Positions 16,583-24,766 of a DNA stretch of 33,302 nt are shown here, piece by piece. Each line of letters starts with the position of its first letter. Within the stretch, counting starts at the first letter, position 1. This DNA is from Candidatus Stahliibacteriota bacterium (lineage in GTDB: Bacteria; Hydrothermota; UBA3072): positions 1 through 33,302 of the forward strand of contig DAOVFB010000006.1 in NCBI GenBank assembly GCA_030668705.1, given 5' to 3'. Under the pieces are notes generated by a model, which had not been told where the DNA came from, searched no databases, and saw nothing but the letters and a program-made list of their open reading frames with translations. A program made the translations under genes and the position numbers.

Positions 16583-17130
16583 TTACCCTCCCATAGAGTA
16601 TTAATATATTCCTCTATCTCTCCACATATCGTCTTGTCATGGAGTTCAATATTTACCTCATTATTCCGTTCAAGGGCAGAAGTAGTCCAGTTCGTAGAGC
16701 CAAAAAGAGCTACCTCCCCATCGAAAACAACACATTTTGCATGAGTGGTAACATTCAAGTCATCAAAAGAAGCAATAATACCATGGCTCTCAAGGGAGTC
16801 TATGAATTCTTGATTATAACTGTTAAGACTGGAATCCCAGTAACTCTTTTCGAGAAGAATACGGACACTAAGCCCTCTTTCTTTAGCGGAAACTAGGTCC
16901 TCAAGAATCATATTAACCTCTGTTTCTTCTTCTCTATGGAACTTTGCAAGATAAATAACTGCCAGGATTCTATCATCTGCTCTTAACGCAAGTCTGTGGA
17001 ATACGGGATAATAATCTCTGTTGGATACAAACCGTGCCTCGGGACACTCGCTCTCATTCTTCCAGCACCCACTAATTCCCACTCCCACAAAGAAGATAAA
17101 CAAACCAGAAGCTATGGGAAATCTTTTCAT
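16579..17130 (-). CDS. PLD-superfamily (single HKD) lipoprotein, putative nuclease/phosphodiesterase
   Basis: A 183-residue protein with a lipoprotein signal: hydrophobic residues 7-20, then ISGC with the lipid Cys at residue 22. One HKD motif is complete: His130-Ala-Lys132 with Asp137, followed by the GSTNWTTSALERNNE block. A single HKD in a chain this short resembles Nuc-type endonucleases and bacterial PLD-like proteins that act as dimers. As an exported lipoprotein it would work in the periplasm or at the surface. Substrate (nucleic acid or phospholipid) is unknown. It lies 20 bases after a secreted hypothetical and overlaps purB by 4. Confidence 0.8.
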   Translation of the reverse strand: MKRFPIASGLFIFFVGVGISGCWKNESECPEARFVSNRDYYPVFHRLALRADDRILAVIYLAKFHREEETEVNMILEDLVSAKERGLSVRILLEKSYWDSSLNSYNQEFIDSLESHGIIASFDDLNVTTHAKCVVFDGEVALFGSTNWTTSALERNNEVNIELHDKTICGEIEEYINTLWEGK

Positions 17131-17150
17131 AAAATAATTATAATCAAAAC

Positions 17151-17696
17151 CTACTCAAACGCAATCCTTACCCTATTCTTCTCATCATTAATCTCGATAA
17201 GCGTAAAACCCCCCTCCAGTTCTTCTACCCTGGAAACAACCTCCCTAACGAGCTCCTTTGCCTTCTTTACTTCCTCAGCATTCTCACCCGTTGCTATTAC
17301 AAAGGAAGGTAGAGTCCTGGCAAGCCACAAGGGTACCCGAAGACATAAAGAATTATCTTCCCCCTCTATATCGATGAGCAATTTACTTGGCTTTTTAGAA
17401 GATTTTACTATCTTTTCCCCTTCGTTAACCCAGAATGTAACAACCTCTCCATCCTCTTCTATTTCAAGAATAGGTTCATCACTCGTACCTGCATCTTGTA
17501 ACAATTTTAACAGGCTATCCGGAGGAATTTCCATATCATTAATCCTAAAACTACACTCACTACTCTCCCTTGCATATTCCAACCCAAGCTCTGCAAGCTC
17601 TTTAGGAACATTTATTGTCACTTTATCTCTATCTTCTCCGGCGACCTCAATTGTCAAAAACTGCCCAACTAAAGACAACAATAACAGAATGCACAT
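17151..17696 (-). CDS. Secreted hypothetical protein
   Basis: A 181-residue protein I do not recognise. It begins with a short signal-like hydrophobic stretch (MCILLLLSLVGQFLTIEVAG). The rest is acidic, with two possible repeats of a pattern of a beta-rich segment followed by a segment mentioning amphipathic leucines: VTINVPKELAELGLEYARES (residues 26-45) and LCLRVPLWLARTLPSF (residues 117-132). These 'V-x-V-P-x-x-L-A-x' lines recall the repeated motif of some SHOCT/YvlB-type bacterial proteins, but that is weak. AAGGAGGT precedes the ATG and a promoter lies just upstream, so it opens the operon leading to purB and gpgS. Confidence 0.6.
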   Translation of the reverse strand: MCILLLLSLVGQFLTIEVAGEDRDKVTINVPKELAELGLEYARESSECSFRINDMEIPPDSLLKLLQDAGTSDEPILEIEEDGEVVTFWVNEGEKIVKSSKKPSKLLIDIEGEDNSLCLRVPLWLARTLPSFVIATGENAEEVKKAKELVREVVSRVEELEGGFTLIEINDEKNRVRIAFE

Positions 17697-17719
17697 AATA
17701 CCTCCTTTTATATTGTATT

Positions 17720-17750
17720 ATTATACTAATACAAAATAACTACTTGTCAA
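17720..17750 (-). promoter_or_regulatory. Promoter of the hypothetical-PLD-purB-gpgS operon
   Basis: On the minus strand TTGACA (17750-17745) is followed by TAGTAT (17728-17723) after 16 bases, or by a perfect TATAAT (17725-17720) after 19. TTGACA-N16-TAGTAT is identical in form to the candidate promoter before the roadblock gene. AAGGAGGT and the ATG at 17696 follow. Confidence 0.6.
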
Positions 17751-17811
17751 GGGGGGAATTACAAAGCTCAAAAATATGGGATAGCCACTCCAAGAGGGTA
17801 TGTTCCCTACC

Positions 17812-17839
17812 TTGACAAATAGTTTTAATATGATAGATA
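17812..17839 (+). promoter_or_regulatory. Candidate promoter for the LKR/SDH genes
   Basis: TTGACA (17812-17817), 16 bases, TAGATA (17834-17839). The ATG judged best by homology is at 17851, giving a leader of about 5 bases and no room for a ribosome site. This argues against the upstream ATG at 17800, which would place the promoter inside the coding region. Confidence 0.45.
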
Positions 17840-17850
17840 TATGGATATTC

Positions 17851-19161
17851 ATGGAGAGAACATTTGGAATCAAGCGCGAGGATAAGAGCGAGTGGGAAAG
17901 GAGAGCACCTATTACTCCTCTGGATGTGCTTTATTTAGATTCCACTCATTCTATTAAAACAATAATTCAACCCTCTAAATTCAGAGTATTCTCCGATAAA
18001 GAATATGATAAGGTAGGAGCTCTTGTATCAGAAAATCTTGATGCTCCGGTAATATTAGGGATAAAAGAAATACACCCGGACTTCTTTGAAGAAGATAAAA
18101 TCTACGTCTTCTTCTCCCACACTATTAAAGGTCAGGAATACAATATGCCTATGTTAAAGAGAATGATGGAAAAGGGGGATACACTTATCGATTATGAATG
18201 CATAAAGGACGAGAATAAGAATCGCCTGATTGCCTTTGGCAAGCACGCGGGTATTGCGGGAATGATTGAATCGCTCCACACAGCGGGTAAACGATTAAAG
18301 TGGGAAGGTTATTTAACTCCTCTCCTTCATCTAAAACGCCCTATAAGTTACCATTCGCTATCTCTTTTGGAGAAAGATAGCGCAAAGATAGGAAGAGAAA
18401 TAATACAAAATGGTTTTCCGGAAGAGCTCACTCCCTTTGTTATAGGGATTGCCGGGTATGGTCATGTTTCGGGAGGTGCACAGGAGTTACTTCATTACTT
18501 TCCTGTTACGGAAATTAAGCCGGAGGACTTAGAGACTCTCGAAGATAATCCCCATACACTTTATAAGGTTGTATTTAGAGAAGAGCATCTCATGCGAAGA
18601 AAGGATGGCGGAAAATTCAACCTTCAGGATTATTATGATAATCCTGAAAATTACACAGGAGCTTTTCCTGAATACTTACCTTACATTTCTATACTTATAA
18701 ATGCGATCTACTGGGAGGAAAAGTATCCAAGACTCGTAACAAAGAAATGGTTGAAAGAGAACTATAATAAGCCTGTAGGGGAAAGGAATACCTATCGCCT
18801 GCGAGTCATTGGAGACATTAGTTGTGACATCGAAGGTTCGATAGAGTGCACCGTCAGAAGCACAGGACCGGAAAATCCGGTATACGTTTATAATCCAGAT
18901 ACCGAGGAAATAAAATTTGGAGTAGAGGGAAAAGGCCCTGTGATTATGGCAGTAGACATACTACCCTCCGAGCTTCCTCATGAATCCTCAAATTACTTCA
19001 GCAACATACTTAAACGTTTCATCCCCGAGATAATTAATGCTTCTTATCCAACTGATTTTGATAAATGCACATTACCGGATCCTATAAAGAGAGCTGTTAT
19101 TCTTTATAAGGGCAAATTGACTCCTCGTTATAAATACATTAAAAAATACATAAGGAGGTAG
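17851..19161 (+). CDS. Lysine-ketoglutarate reductase-like (saccharopine-forming) protein, AlaDH/PNT N-terminal family
   Basis: A 436-residue protein matching the LKR half of the eukaryotic LKR/SDH (AASS) enzyme. The N-terminal FGIKREDKSEWERRAPITP is the AlaDH/PNT signature found at the start of LKR, followed by GIKEIH, YVFFSHTIKGQEYNMPML (family hallmark) and IGIAGYGHVSGGAQELL as the nucleotide loop. LKR joins lysine and 2-oxoglutarate to saccharopine with NAD(P)H. The frame opens at an ATG at 17800, but I start at 17851 because the homology begins there and a promoter overlaps the extra part. The saccharopine dehydrogenase partner starts 6 bases downstream. Confidence 0.78.
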   Translation: MERTFGIKREDKSEWERRAPITPLDVLYLDSTHSIKTIIQPSKFRVFSDKEYDKVGALVSENLDAPVILGIKEIHPDFFEEDKIYVFFSHTIKGQEYNMPMLKRMMEKGDTLIDYECIKDENKNRLIAFGKHAGIAGMIESLHTAGKRLKWEGYLTPLLHLKRPISYHSLSLLEKDSAKIGREIIQNGFPEELTPFVIGIAGYGHVSGGAQELLHYFPVTEIKPEDLETLEDNPHTLYKVVFREEHLMRRKDGGKFNLQDYYDNPENYTGAFPEYLPYISILINAIYWEEKYPRLVTKKWLKENYNKPVGERNTYRLRVIGDISCDIEGSIECTVRSTGPENPVYVYNPDTEEIKFGVEGKGPVIMAVDILPSELPHESSNYFSNILKRFIPEIINASYPTDFDKCTLPDPIKRAVILYKGKLTPRYKYIKKYIRR

Positions 19162-19167
19162 GATTAA

Positions 19168-20526
19168 ATGAAAAAGGTTCTTATTCTTGGTGCTGGAATG
19201 GTTGCAAAACCAATGGTTAGATACTTACTCGAGAAAGGTATTAAAGTTATAGTGGCAAGTAGAACACTCAAAAAAGCAGAAAAATTAATAGAAGGATACC
19301 CCAATGGAAAAGCTCTTCAATGGACCGTTGATAAGGAAAATGCCCTTCGCGAGTTGGTAGTTGATTCGGATTGCGTGGTGAGCCTCCTACCCTATACCTA
19401 CCATGTAAAAGTGGCAACTATTTGCCTCGAATACAAAACTCACCTGGTTACCACTTCATATGTAAGCGATAATATGCAAAACCTCCACGATAGGGCTAAA
19501 GACATGGGAGTCCTTCTACTTAATGAGATAGGGTTAGACCCTGGCATTGATCACATGTCGGCTCAGAATACAATCGACCATATACACAGGGAAGGCGGCA
19601 AAGTGATTGCCTTTCATTCCTATTGTGGGTCTCTCCCTGCTCCAGATTACAGTGATAATCCCTTTAGATACAAGGTCGGATGGAGTCCTAAAGGGGTCGC
19701 ACTGGCAGGAAGGAATAACGCAAAATACTTGAAAAATGGAGAGGAAATTATAATCACTTCCGAAAATCTCTTCAGACACTATTTCCATATGGATATAGAA
19801 GGTATTGGTAAGATGGAGGTCTATCCGAATCGGGACTCAATCCAATATTTACCCAGGTATAATATAAAAGAGGCAGATGAGATATTCAGGGGAACGATAA
19901 GATACCCAAAGTGGTGTGATCTCTGGTTTGCTATCTCGAAACTTGGACTTCTTGAAACTAAAGAAAAAAACCTATCAAATCTCACATACTCTGAATTCAT
20001 TAAGGGTTTAGTGCACTCCGATAAAGATAACCCCAAAATGGCAGTAGTGGATTATCTCGATTATAGTCTATCCGAAGAAGTGCTTGATAAAATGGAGTGG
20101 CTGGGGCTATTCTCGGAAGAAAAAATCCCGATAGACGCTGGTGGGAATATAGATGTTCTGGTTCGCTTAATGATTGACAAACTCGCATATAAAGAGGGCG
20201 AAAAAGATATGGTTATCCTCAGGGATGAGGTTGTGTCCGAAAAAGACGGAAAGAAAGAAATCTTTACTTCAAAGCTAATCGATTATGGAACCATAGGGGA
20301 TGACACCGCAATAGCCAGAACAGTTAGTCTTCCTGCTGCCTGTGCTGTGCATTTGATACTTGAAGGAAAAATAAACGAAAGGGGAGTATACATCCCAACT
20401 TCACCAGATATTTATAGACCTGTCTTATCTGAATTGGAAAACGTGGGGATAAAAATGGAGGAGAAAAGAGAACCGGCAGGAAAGGAATTTGGCCTTGACA
20501 CAAAGAATTTTATGAATCGAGGTTAA
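19168..20526 (+). CDS. Saccharopine dehydrogenase (SDH-type)
   Basis: A 452-residue NAD(P)-dependent enzyme of the saccharopine dehydrogenase/reductase family. The Rossmann loop is ILGAGMVAKPMVRYL (residues 5-19), then VSLLPYTYHVKVA, NEIGLDPGIDHMSA and the FHSYCGSLPAPDYSDNPFRY stretch, which match the SDH half of AASS and Lys9. It splits saccharopine into glutamate and 2-aminoadipate semialdehyde (or the reverse). AAGGAGGT lies upstream of the ATG. Next to LKR it forms a two-gene version of the bifunctional eukaryotic enzyme, most likely for lysine breakdown. Confidence 0.85.
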   Translation: MKKVLILGAGMVAKPMVRYLLEKGIKVIVASRTLKKAEKLIEGYPNGKALQWTVDKENALRELVVDSDCVVSLLPYTYHVKVATICLEYKTHLVTTSYVSDNMQNLHDRAKDMGVLLLNEIGLDPGIDHMSAQNTIDHIHREGGKVIAFHSYCGSLPAPDYSDNPFRYKVGWSPKGVALAGRNNAKYLKNGEEIIITSENLFRHYFHMDIEGIGKMEVYPNRDSIQYLPRYNIKEADEIFRGTIRYPKWCDLWFAISKLGLLETKEKNLSNLTYSEFIKGLVHSDKDNPKMAVVDYLDYSLSEEVLDKMEWLGLFSEEKIPIDAGGNIDVLVRLMIDKLAYKEGEKDMVILRDEVVSEKDGKKEIFTSKLIDYGTIGDDTAIARTVSLPAACAVHLILEGKINERGVYIPTSPDIYRPVLSELENVGIKMEEKREPAGKEFGLDTKNFMNRG

Positions 20527-20576
20527 ACTATTAGCGGATCTAACTCACAGGATTTCTCTACAACAATAAACAGTTA

Positions 20577-20600
20577 CGCAGATTCACGATAATATCTGCG
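20577..20600 (+). repeat. Intergenic hairpin with CGCAGAT arms
   Basis: CGCAGAT (20577-20583) pairs with ATCTGCG (20594-20600) across a 10-base loop, in the 99-base gap between the saccharopine dehydrogenase and NYN genes. The arm resembles the CGCAGATGAACGCAGA-type repeat at 32959-32973 near the window end. No T-run follows, so it is not a standard terminator. Confidence 0.45.
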
Positions 20601-20625
20601 CACCTCAACTATTAAAGGAGGAATT

Positions 20626-21123
20626 ATGAAAAAGGTTGCTGTATTCATTGATGTTCAGAATATACAACAGGTATTCGAAAAACAGGGTGCTGAAATCAGG
20701 TATGATAAATTAAAGGAATACTTAACCGAAAGATATCAGAAAGAAAATGGGGAGATAATAAAATTCTCCGCATTTATTCCATTTAAACAACAGGATGAAA
20801 ACAGGTTAAAACTTATAGACGCTATTTCACTTATAGGCTATAGGGTTCTAAGTAAACAAGCAAAAGAGAGGCCCGACGGTTCCGTAAAAGCGAACATGGA
20901 TATTGAGATGGCTTTAGAAATCGTATCACTCTCATCTGAAATTGATGAATTCGTCATAATTACAGGGGACAGTGACTTTGAACCACTTATTGATTTTCTG
21001 AGCAGAAAAGGGAAAAGGGTCCTGCTAATAGGACCGGGAAGGGGTCCAACCGCAATTGAGATAATAAGAGCGACGGATGAGTTTGAGAACTTGGACGAAA
21101 TAGAAGACGTTGTTCTAAAATAA
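20626..21123 (+). CDS. NYN (LabA/DUF88, PIN-like) domain protein
   Basis: A 165-residue single-domain NYN protein. The acidic residues of the PIN-like site are visible: Asp9 with Asn12 in FIDVQN, Asp92 in NMDIEMALE, and Asp115/Asp117 in TGDSDFEPL. KGKRVLLIGPGRGPTAIEII near the end is typical of LabA-like members. NYN domains are predicted, and in some cases shown, to be metal-dependent RNases. AAGGAGGAA precedes the ATG. It stands alone in its transcription unit, with a promoter and tRNA-Asn just downstream, so its target RNA is unknown. Confidence 0.87.
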   Translation: MKKVAVFIDVQNIQQVFEKQGAEIRYDKLKEYLTERYQKENGEIIKFSAFIPFKQQDENRLKLIDAISLIGYRVLSKQAKERPDGSVKANMDIEMALEIVSLSSEIDEFVIITGDSDFEPLIDFLSRKGKRVLLIGPGRGPTAIEIIRATDEFENLDEIEDVVLK

Positions 21124-21125
21124 AC

Positions 21126-21153
21126 TTGACAAAACCGAAGAACTCATTATGAT
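21126..21153 (+). promoter_or_regulatory. Promoter of tRNA-Asn
   Basis: TTGACA (21126-21131), 16 bases, TATGAT (21148-21153). The mature tRNA begins 9 bases after the -10, so transcription would start almost at its 5' end. Confidence 0.6.
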
Positions 21154-21161
21154 AATATTGT

Positions 21162-21233
21162 TCCTCGGTAGCTCAAAGGAAGAGCATCTGACTGTTAATC
21201 AGGTGGTTGCAGGTTCGAGTCCTGCCCGAGGAG
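21162..21233 (+). tRNA. tRNA-Asn(GTT)
   Basis: Full cloverleaf: acceptor TCCTCGG/CCGAGGA, D stem GCTC/GAGC, anticodon stem TCTGA/TCAGG with loop CTGTTAA (anticodon GTT), T arm GCAGG-TTCGAGT-CCTGC, discriminator G. The CCA end is not encoded. Confidence 0.97.
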
Positions 21234-21263
21234 AATTTAATTGCAAAAATAAGGATGTAACGG

Positions 21264-22364
21264 GTGGAATCCGAGAAATACCCAAAATTCCTTAAGGTAT
21301 TCATAAATACTTTCCTGGCTCTTCTCTATCTCTATCTATTCCTGTTGGGAGTGAATCTCTTTGGAGCTTCGCTCAAAGGGTTTGGAACGGGGTTTGCCAT
21401 GGCCTTGATAAAGACCACGAACAATCCATTTATTGGCCTCTTAATCGGGCTATTCTCCACAACTATAATCCAGTCGAGCTCTGTTACTACTTCCCTGACT
21501 GTGGGTTTTGTTGCAGGAGGGACTCTGACGGTAGCCAATGCTATACCAATAATTATGGGAGCAAATATCGGAACAACGATAACAAATATAATTGCATCAT
21601 TAGGGCACTTTTCGGTTGAAAGGGAATTTCTTAAGGCATTCCCGGCAGCAATCGTTCATGATATCTTCAACCTCCTCACGGTAGCCGTATTGTTGCCACT
21701 TGAAGTTCTATTTCATCCTATAGAACGAATATCAGGATTTCTAATAGATTTTCTGCTCGGCAAAGGAGGAGTTACCTTCCAGTCTCCTTTTGAATTCCTG
21801 ATTAAACCCGTCTCCCACAGGATAATATCCTTAGCAGGTGAGAATTACACTCTGGCTGCCATAATTGCTTTCTTTCTTATTATCCTCGCTATAACTTTAT
21901 TCGTCAAAACACTCAGAAAGGCCTCGGCCGGTAAATTTGAAACACTTATTGACCAATACCTTTTCAGGAATGCATTTACAGCAGGGATACTTGGTTTAGG
22001 ACTCACAGCATTTGTTCAATCCAGTTCTGTGGTGACTTCCATTGCAGTTCCTCTTGCCGGGGCAGGTATAATCAGTATAGAACAGATATATCCCTACACC
22101 CTGGGTGCAAACCTGGGAACAACCGTAACAACCATTTTAGCAGCACTCGTTACAGGTAATGTGAATGCTATTAGAGTTGCACTCTGTCATTCCCTCTTTA
22201 ATACAATGGGTATAGCAATATGGTACCCTCTCAGGCGTATACCTATTAACCTCGCAAAAAAGGTGGGTCACCTACAGGGAAAGAAAAGATTCCTTGCATT
22301 TATTTACATATTACTTATATTCATAATAATACCTGGAGCGTTTATCTTAATACTCAGGAGGTAA
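21264..22364 (+). CDS. Na+/phosphate symporter (NptA family)
   Basis: A 366-residue polytopic membrane protein of the Na/Pi cotransporter (PF02690) family. The internal duplication is clear: QSSSVTTSLTVG with ANIGTTITNIIASL in the first half, and VQSSSVVTSIAVPLAGAGI with ANLGTTVTTILAAL in the second. These QSSS repeats form the phosphate/sodium site. Start is GTG at 21264 behind AAGGA at 21251-21255. Many bacterial relatives carry a fused C-terminal PhoU domain; here it is a separate gene one base downstream. It would import phosphate using the sodium gradient. Confidence 0.9.
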   Translation: MESEKYPKFLKVFINTFLALLYLYLFLLGVNLFGASLKGFGTGFAMALIKTTNNPFIGLLIGLFSTTIIQSSSVTTSLTVGFVAGGTLTVANAIPIIMGANIGTTITNIIASLGHFSVEREFLKAFPAAIVHDIFNLLTVAVLLPLEVLFHPIERISGFLIDFLLGKGGVTFQSPFEFLIKPVSHRIISLAGENYTLAAIIAFFLIILAITLFVKTLRKASAGKFETLIDQYLFRNAFTAGILGLGLTAFVQSSSVVTSIAVPLAGAGIISIEQIYPYTLGANLGTTVTTILAALVTGNVNAIRVALCHSLFNTMGIAIWYPLRRIPINLAKKVGHLQGKKRFLAFIYILLIFIIIPGAFILILRR

Positions 22365-22365
22365 A

Positions 22366-23031
22366 ATGTTTAGGAAATTAGTGGAATTCTTCAAAAGACC
22401 CAGTTTGATGTTAGAGGCAGAAGAAATCGTTATAGATATGCTAAATATATCCTATGATATGTTTCAGTATTCAATGAGGGTCCTAATAGAGAAAGAGAAA
22501 GAAAAAGAGGACATCTACAGAATCGACAGGGAATTGAATCGCATGCAAATAAAGGTAAGAAAGAATGTATTGGAACATCTCGCCATAAATCCAGCACAGG
22601 ATATTATCCCATCACTTATATTGACTACCATCGTAATTGATATAGAGAGAATAGGTGATTTTTCAAAGAATCTGATTGAACTATCACATAAATTTCCTGC
22701 GCCACTTACGGGCAAATATATAGAAAAAATCAAGGATTTAGAGGAAAGGGTACAAAATAATTTTAGAAAGGTTATAGATGTCTATAAAGATAAAGACAAG
22801 GAACTCGGAAGTCAGGCGATGGACGAACTCATTCTTATCGCAAAGGAGTGTCATTCAATACTGGAGGGACTGATAGATAGTGAACATCTGTATTTTAGGG
22901 AGGGCATAATATATGCACTCCTCTTAAGATACTTAAAAAGGATCAGCGCCCATCTCAAGAATGTGGCTTCCAGTGTTGTAAACCCATTCCACCGACTGGG
23001 TTACAGACCAGGGGAAGAAGAGAATGTATGA
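22366..23031 (+). CDS. PhoU-like domain protein
   Basis: A 221-residue all-helical soluble protein. Residues 55-115 (RELNRMQIKVRKNVLEHLAI and TTIVIDIERIGDFSKNLIEL) and the second half (KECHSILEGLIDSE to RYLKRISAHLKNVASSVV) show two PhoU-type three-helix bundles with the E-R-x-x-D metal-binding pattern. PhoU proteins restrain phosphate uptake. It follows the NptA gene by one base and probably regulates it, standing in for the PhoU domain that other NptA homologues carry in one chain. TCAGGAGG lies upstream of the ATG. Confidence 0.85.
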   Translation: MFRKLVEFFKRPSLMLEAEEIVIDMLNISYDMFQYSMRVLIEKEKEKEDIYRIDRELNRMQIKVRKNVLEHLAINPAQDIIPSLILTTIVIDIERIGDFSKNLIELSHKFPAPLTGKYIEKIKDLEERVQNNFRKVIDVYKDKDKELGSQAMDELILIAKECHSILEGLIDSEHLYFREGIIYALLLRYLKRISAHLKNVASSVVNPFHRLGYRPGEEENV

Positions 23032-23040
23032 GGAAACGTA

Positions 23041-23730
23041 TTGTTACCGTTAATTCTTCTCTCACTCATTATTCCAATGAATGAACGATTAAACTACGGC
23101 GGTTATTACGGACTCTTAAGGGTTGGGAGTTCTTATATGGAAATAAGCGGGGTAGAAAAATTAAAAGACAGGCCTGTCTATATTATAGAGAGCAGCCAGA
23201 AGACAGAAGGTATCTTCTCATTCTTCTTTCATCTGGAGGATTATTACATTTCCTATGTTGATACTGGCTCATTCTCTACATCACGATTTATTAAAAAGAT
23301 TCATGAAGGTAATTATAAAAATGAAGTGACGCTTGATTTTGAAAGGGATTCAGTATTTTATAGTAATGGGAAAAAAGTCGATGCGAATCCCGAAGCAAAG
23401 GATATCTTTGCTTCTATATATTACATGAGGAATATAACCTTCTCTCCAGGTGATACCATAAGCATACCCTTTCACTCATCCGGGAAAAACTACGATATGA
23501 TTGTCCCTGTGTCAGGTCCCTATTGGATTACCGTACCTGCGGGAAAACACGAAACGTACTTACTCAGCCCGGTTGTCCCGAAAGGTAAGATATTCAGATC
23601 CAGTGAACCATTAAATATCTGGGTTTCCACAGACTCCCTCCACGTACCACTGAAGATAGAGAGTCATCTATCCTTTGGGACTATAAGCTTTATGCTGGAG
23701 AGCATTGAGATAGGCGGGGAGCGGAAGTGA
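23041..23730 (+). CDS. DUF3108 domain exported protein
   Basis: A 229-residue protein with a short N-terminal hydrophobic segment (MLPLILLSLIIP) read as a signal peptide. The opening RLNYGGYYGLLRVGSSYMEI and the later IYYMRNITFSPGDTISIPF match the pattern of DUF3108, a beta-rich family in the periplasm of Gram-negative-type bacteria. Its function is not established. The start is TTG after AGGAAA. It overlaps the mannose-1-phosphate guanylyltransferase gene by 4 bases and follows the PhoU-like gene by 9, so it belongs to the same run of genes. Confidence 0.75.
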   Translation: MLPLILLSLIIPMNERLNYGGYYGLLRVGSSYMEISGVEKLKDRPVYIIESSQKTEGIFSFFFHLEDYYISYVDTGSFSTSRFIKKIHEGNYKNEVTLDFERDSVFYSNGKKVDANPEAKDIFASIYYMRNITFSPGDTISIPFHSSGKNYDMIVPVSGPYWITVPAGKHETYLLSPVVPKGKIFRSSEPLNIWVSTDSLHVPLKIESHLSFGTISFMLESIEIGGERK

Positions 23731-24755
23731 TCTATTCAGTGATCCTGGCCGGAGGCAGCGGCACACGCTTCTGGCCTTTATCCAGAAGGGAAAACCCGAA
23801 ACAGTTCCTCTCTATTGTGGGTGATAAACCACTTATACTACAAACAAAGGAAAGAGCGCTGAAACTTTCCCCTTCCGAGCGCATCAGGGTTGTAACAACA
23901 GCCAATTTGGCCCAGAAGATTACATCCCTTGGCTTCAGCAAGGAGAATATAATAATAGAGCCAAAAGGAATGAACACATTATATGCTGTAGCTCTTTCAG
24001 CTGCAAAACTCCTCAGAGTTGATAGGGACGCACTTATGCTCATATTGCCTGCTGATCACTGGATAGCCGATAATGAGCAATTCCTTTCCGTGATAAAAAA
24101 GGGATTTACATGGGCAGAAAAAGGCAATCTGGTTACCTATGGAATAATACCGACAAGACCGGAAACTGGTTATGGATATATTAAAAAAGGCAAAGAACTT
24201 GAGGATGGAATCCTTAAGGTAGAACGATTCACAGAGAAGCCAAATGTAAAGAAAGCCTCCTCCTACCTTAAGAGTAATAAATTCCTGTGGAACAGTGGTA
24301 TTTTCCTCTGGAGAGCAGATACGATATTGAGTGAAATAAAGAGATATCAACCACACCTTAGAGATGCAATAGACGCTATTACCAAAGATCCTTCTAAGGA
24401 AAATATAGATTTATTCTATATGGCGGGGGCACCTATCTCTATTGATTACGGAGTATTGGAAAGAAGTAATAATGTTCTGGTAGTAATTTCCGATTTCAAG
24501 TGGGACGATATCGGAACCTGGAACTCTTTAGAACGACTATTCACAAAAGGTGATAATGGGAATATAGAAAATGGAGAGATCCATACAATCAACAGTCATA
24601 ACAATATCATTTATGCAGAGAACGGCATTATTGTAACAAAGGGTCTTGAGAGTATGATAGTAGTTCACACAAAAAGAGCAACTTTGATTATACCAAAATC
24701 AGATGCCCAGGAGGTGAAAGAAATTGTGAATCACCTTCCGGAAAAATATACATAA
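23727..24755 (+). CDS. manC: Mannose-1-phosphate guanylyltransferase
   Basis: A 342-residue nucleotidyltransferase that makes GDP-mannose from mannose-1-phosphate and GTP. The pyrophosphorylase signature LAGGSGTRFWPLSRRENPKQ is at residues 7-26, ILPADHWI is the second block, FTEKPN the zone II signature, and WNSGIFLWR follows. The chain ends without the phosphomannose isomerase domain of bifunctional ManC. Start is GTG in a 4-base overlap with the DUF3108 gene. GDP-mannose could feed the glycosyltransferases encoded at 10991-13386 as well as envelope polysaccharides. Confidence 0.93.
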   Translation: MIYSVILAGGSGTRFWPLSRRENPKQFLSIVGDKPLILQTKERALKLSPSERIRVVTTANLAQKITSLGFSKENIIIEPKGMNTLYAVALSAAKLLRVDRDALMLILPADHWIADNEQFLSVIKKGFTWAEKGNLVTYGIIPTRPETGYGYIKKGKELEDGILKVERFTEKPNVKKASSYLKSNKFLWNSGIFLWRADTILSEIKRYQPHLRDAIDAITKDPSKENIDLFYMAGAPISIDYGVLERSNNVLVVISDFKWDDIGTWNSLERLFTKGDNGNIENGEIHTINSHNNIIYAENGIIVTKGLESMIVVHTKRATLIIPKSDAQEVKEIVNHLPEKYT

Positions 24756-24766
24756 AAGGAGGCCTT

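Noticed and set aside
16996-17739. 247-codon plus-strand frame
   Set aside because: It lies antisense to the secreted hypothetical gene and part of the PLD gene, both of which have signal sequences and good starts; its Ser-rich translation is typical of a shadow frame.
17800-17850. 17-codon N-terminal extension of the LKR gene
   Set aside because: Family homology begins at the ATG at 17851 and the extension contains a promoter-like TTGACA box.
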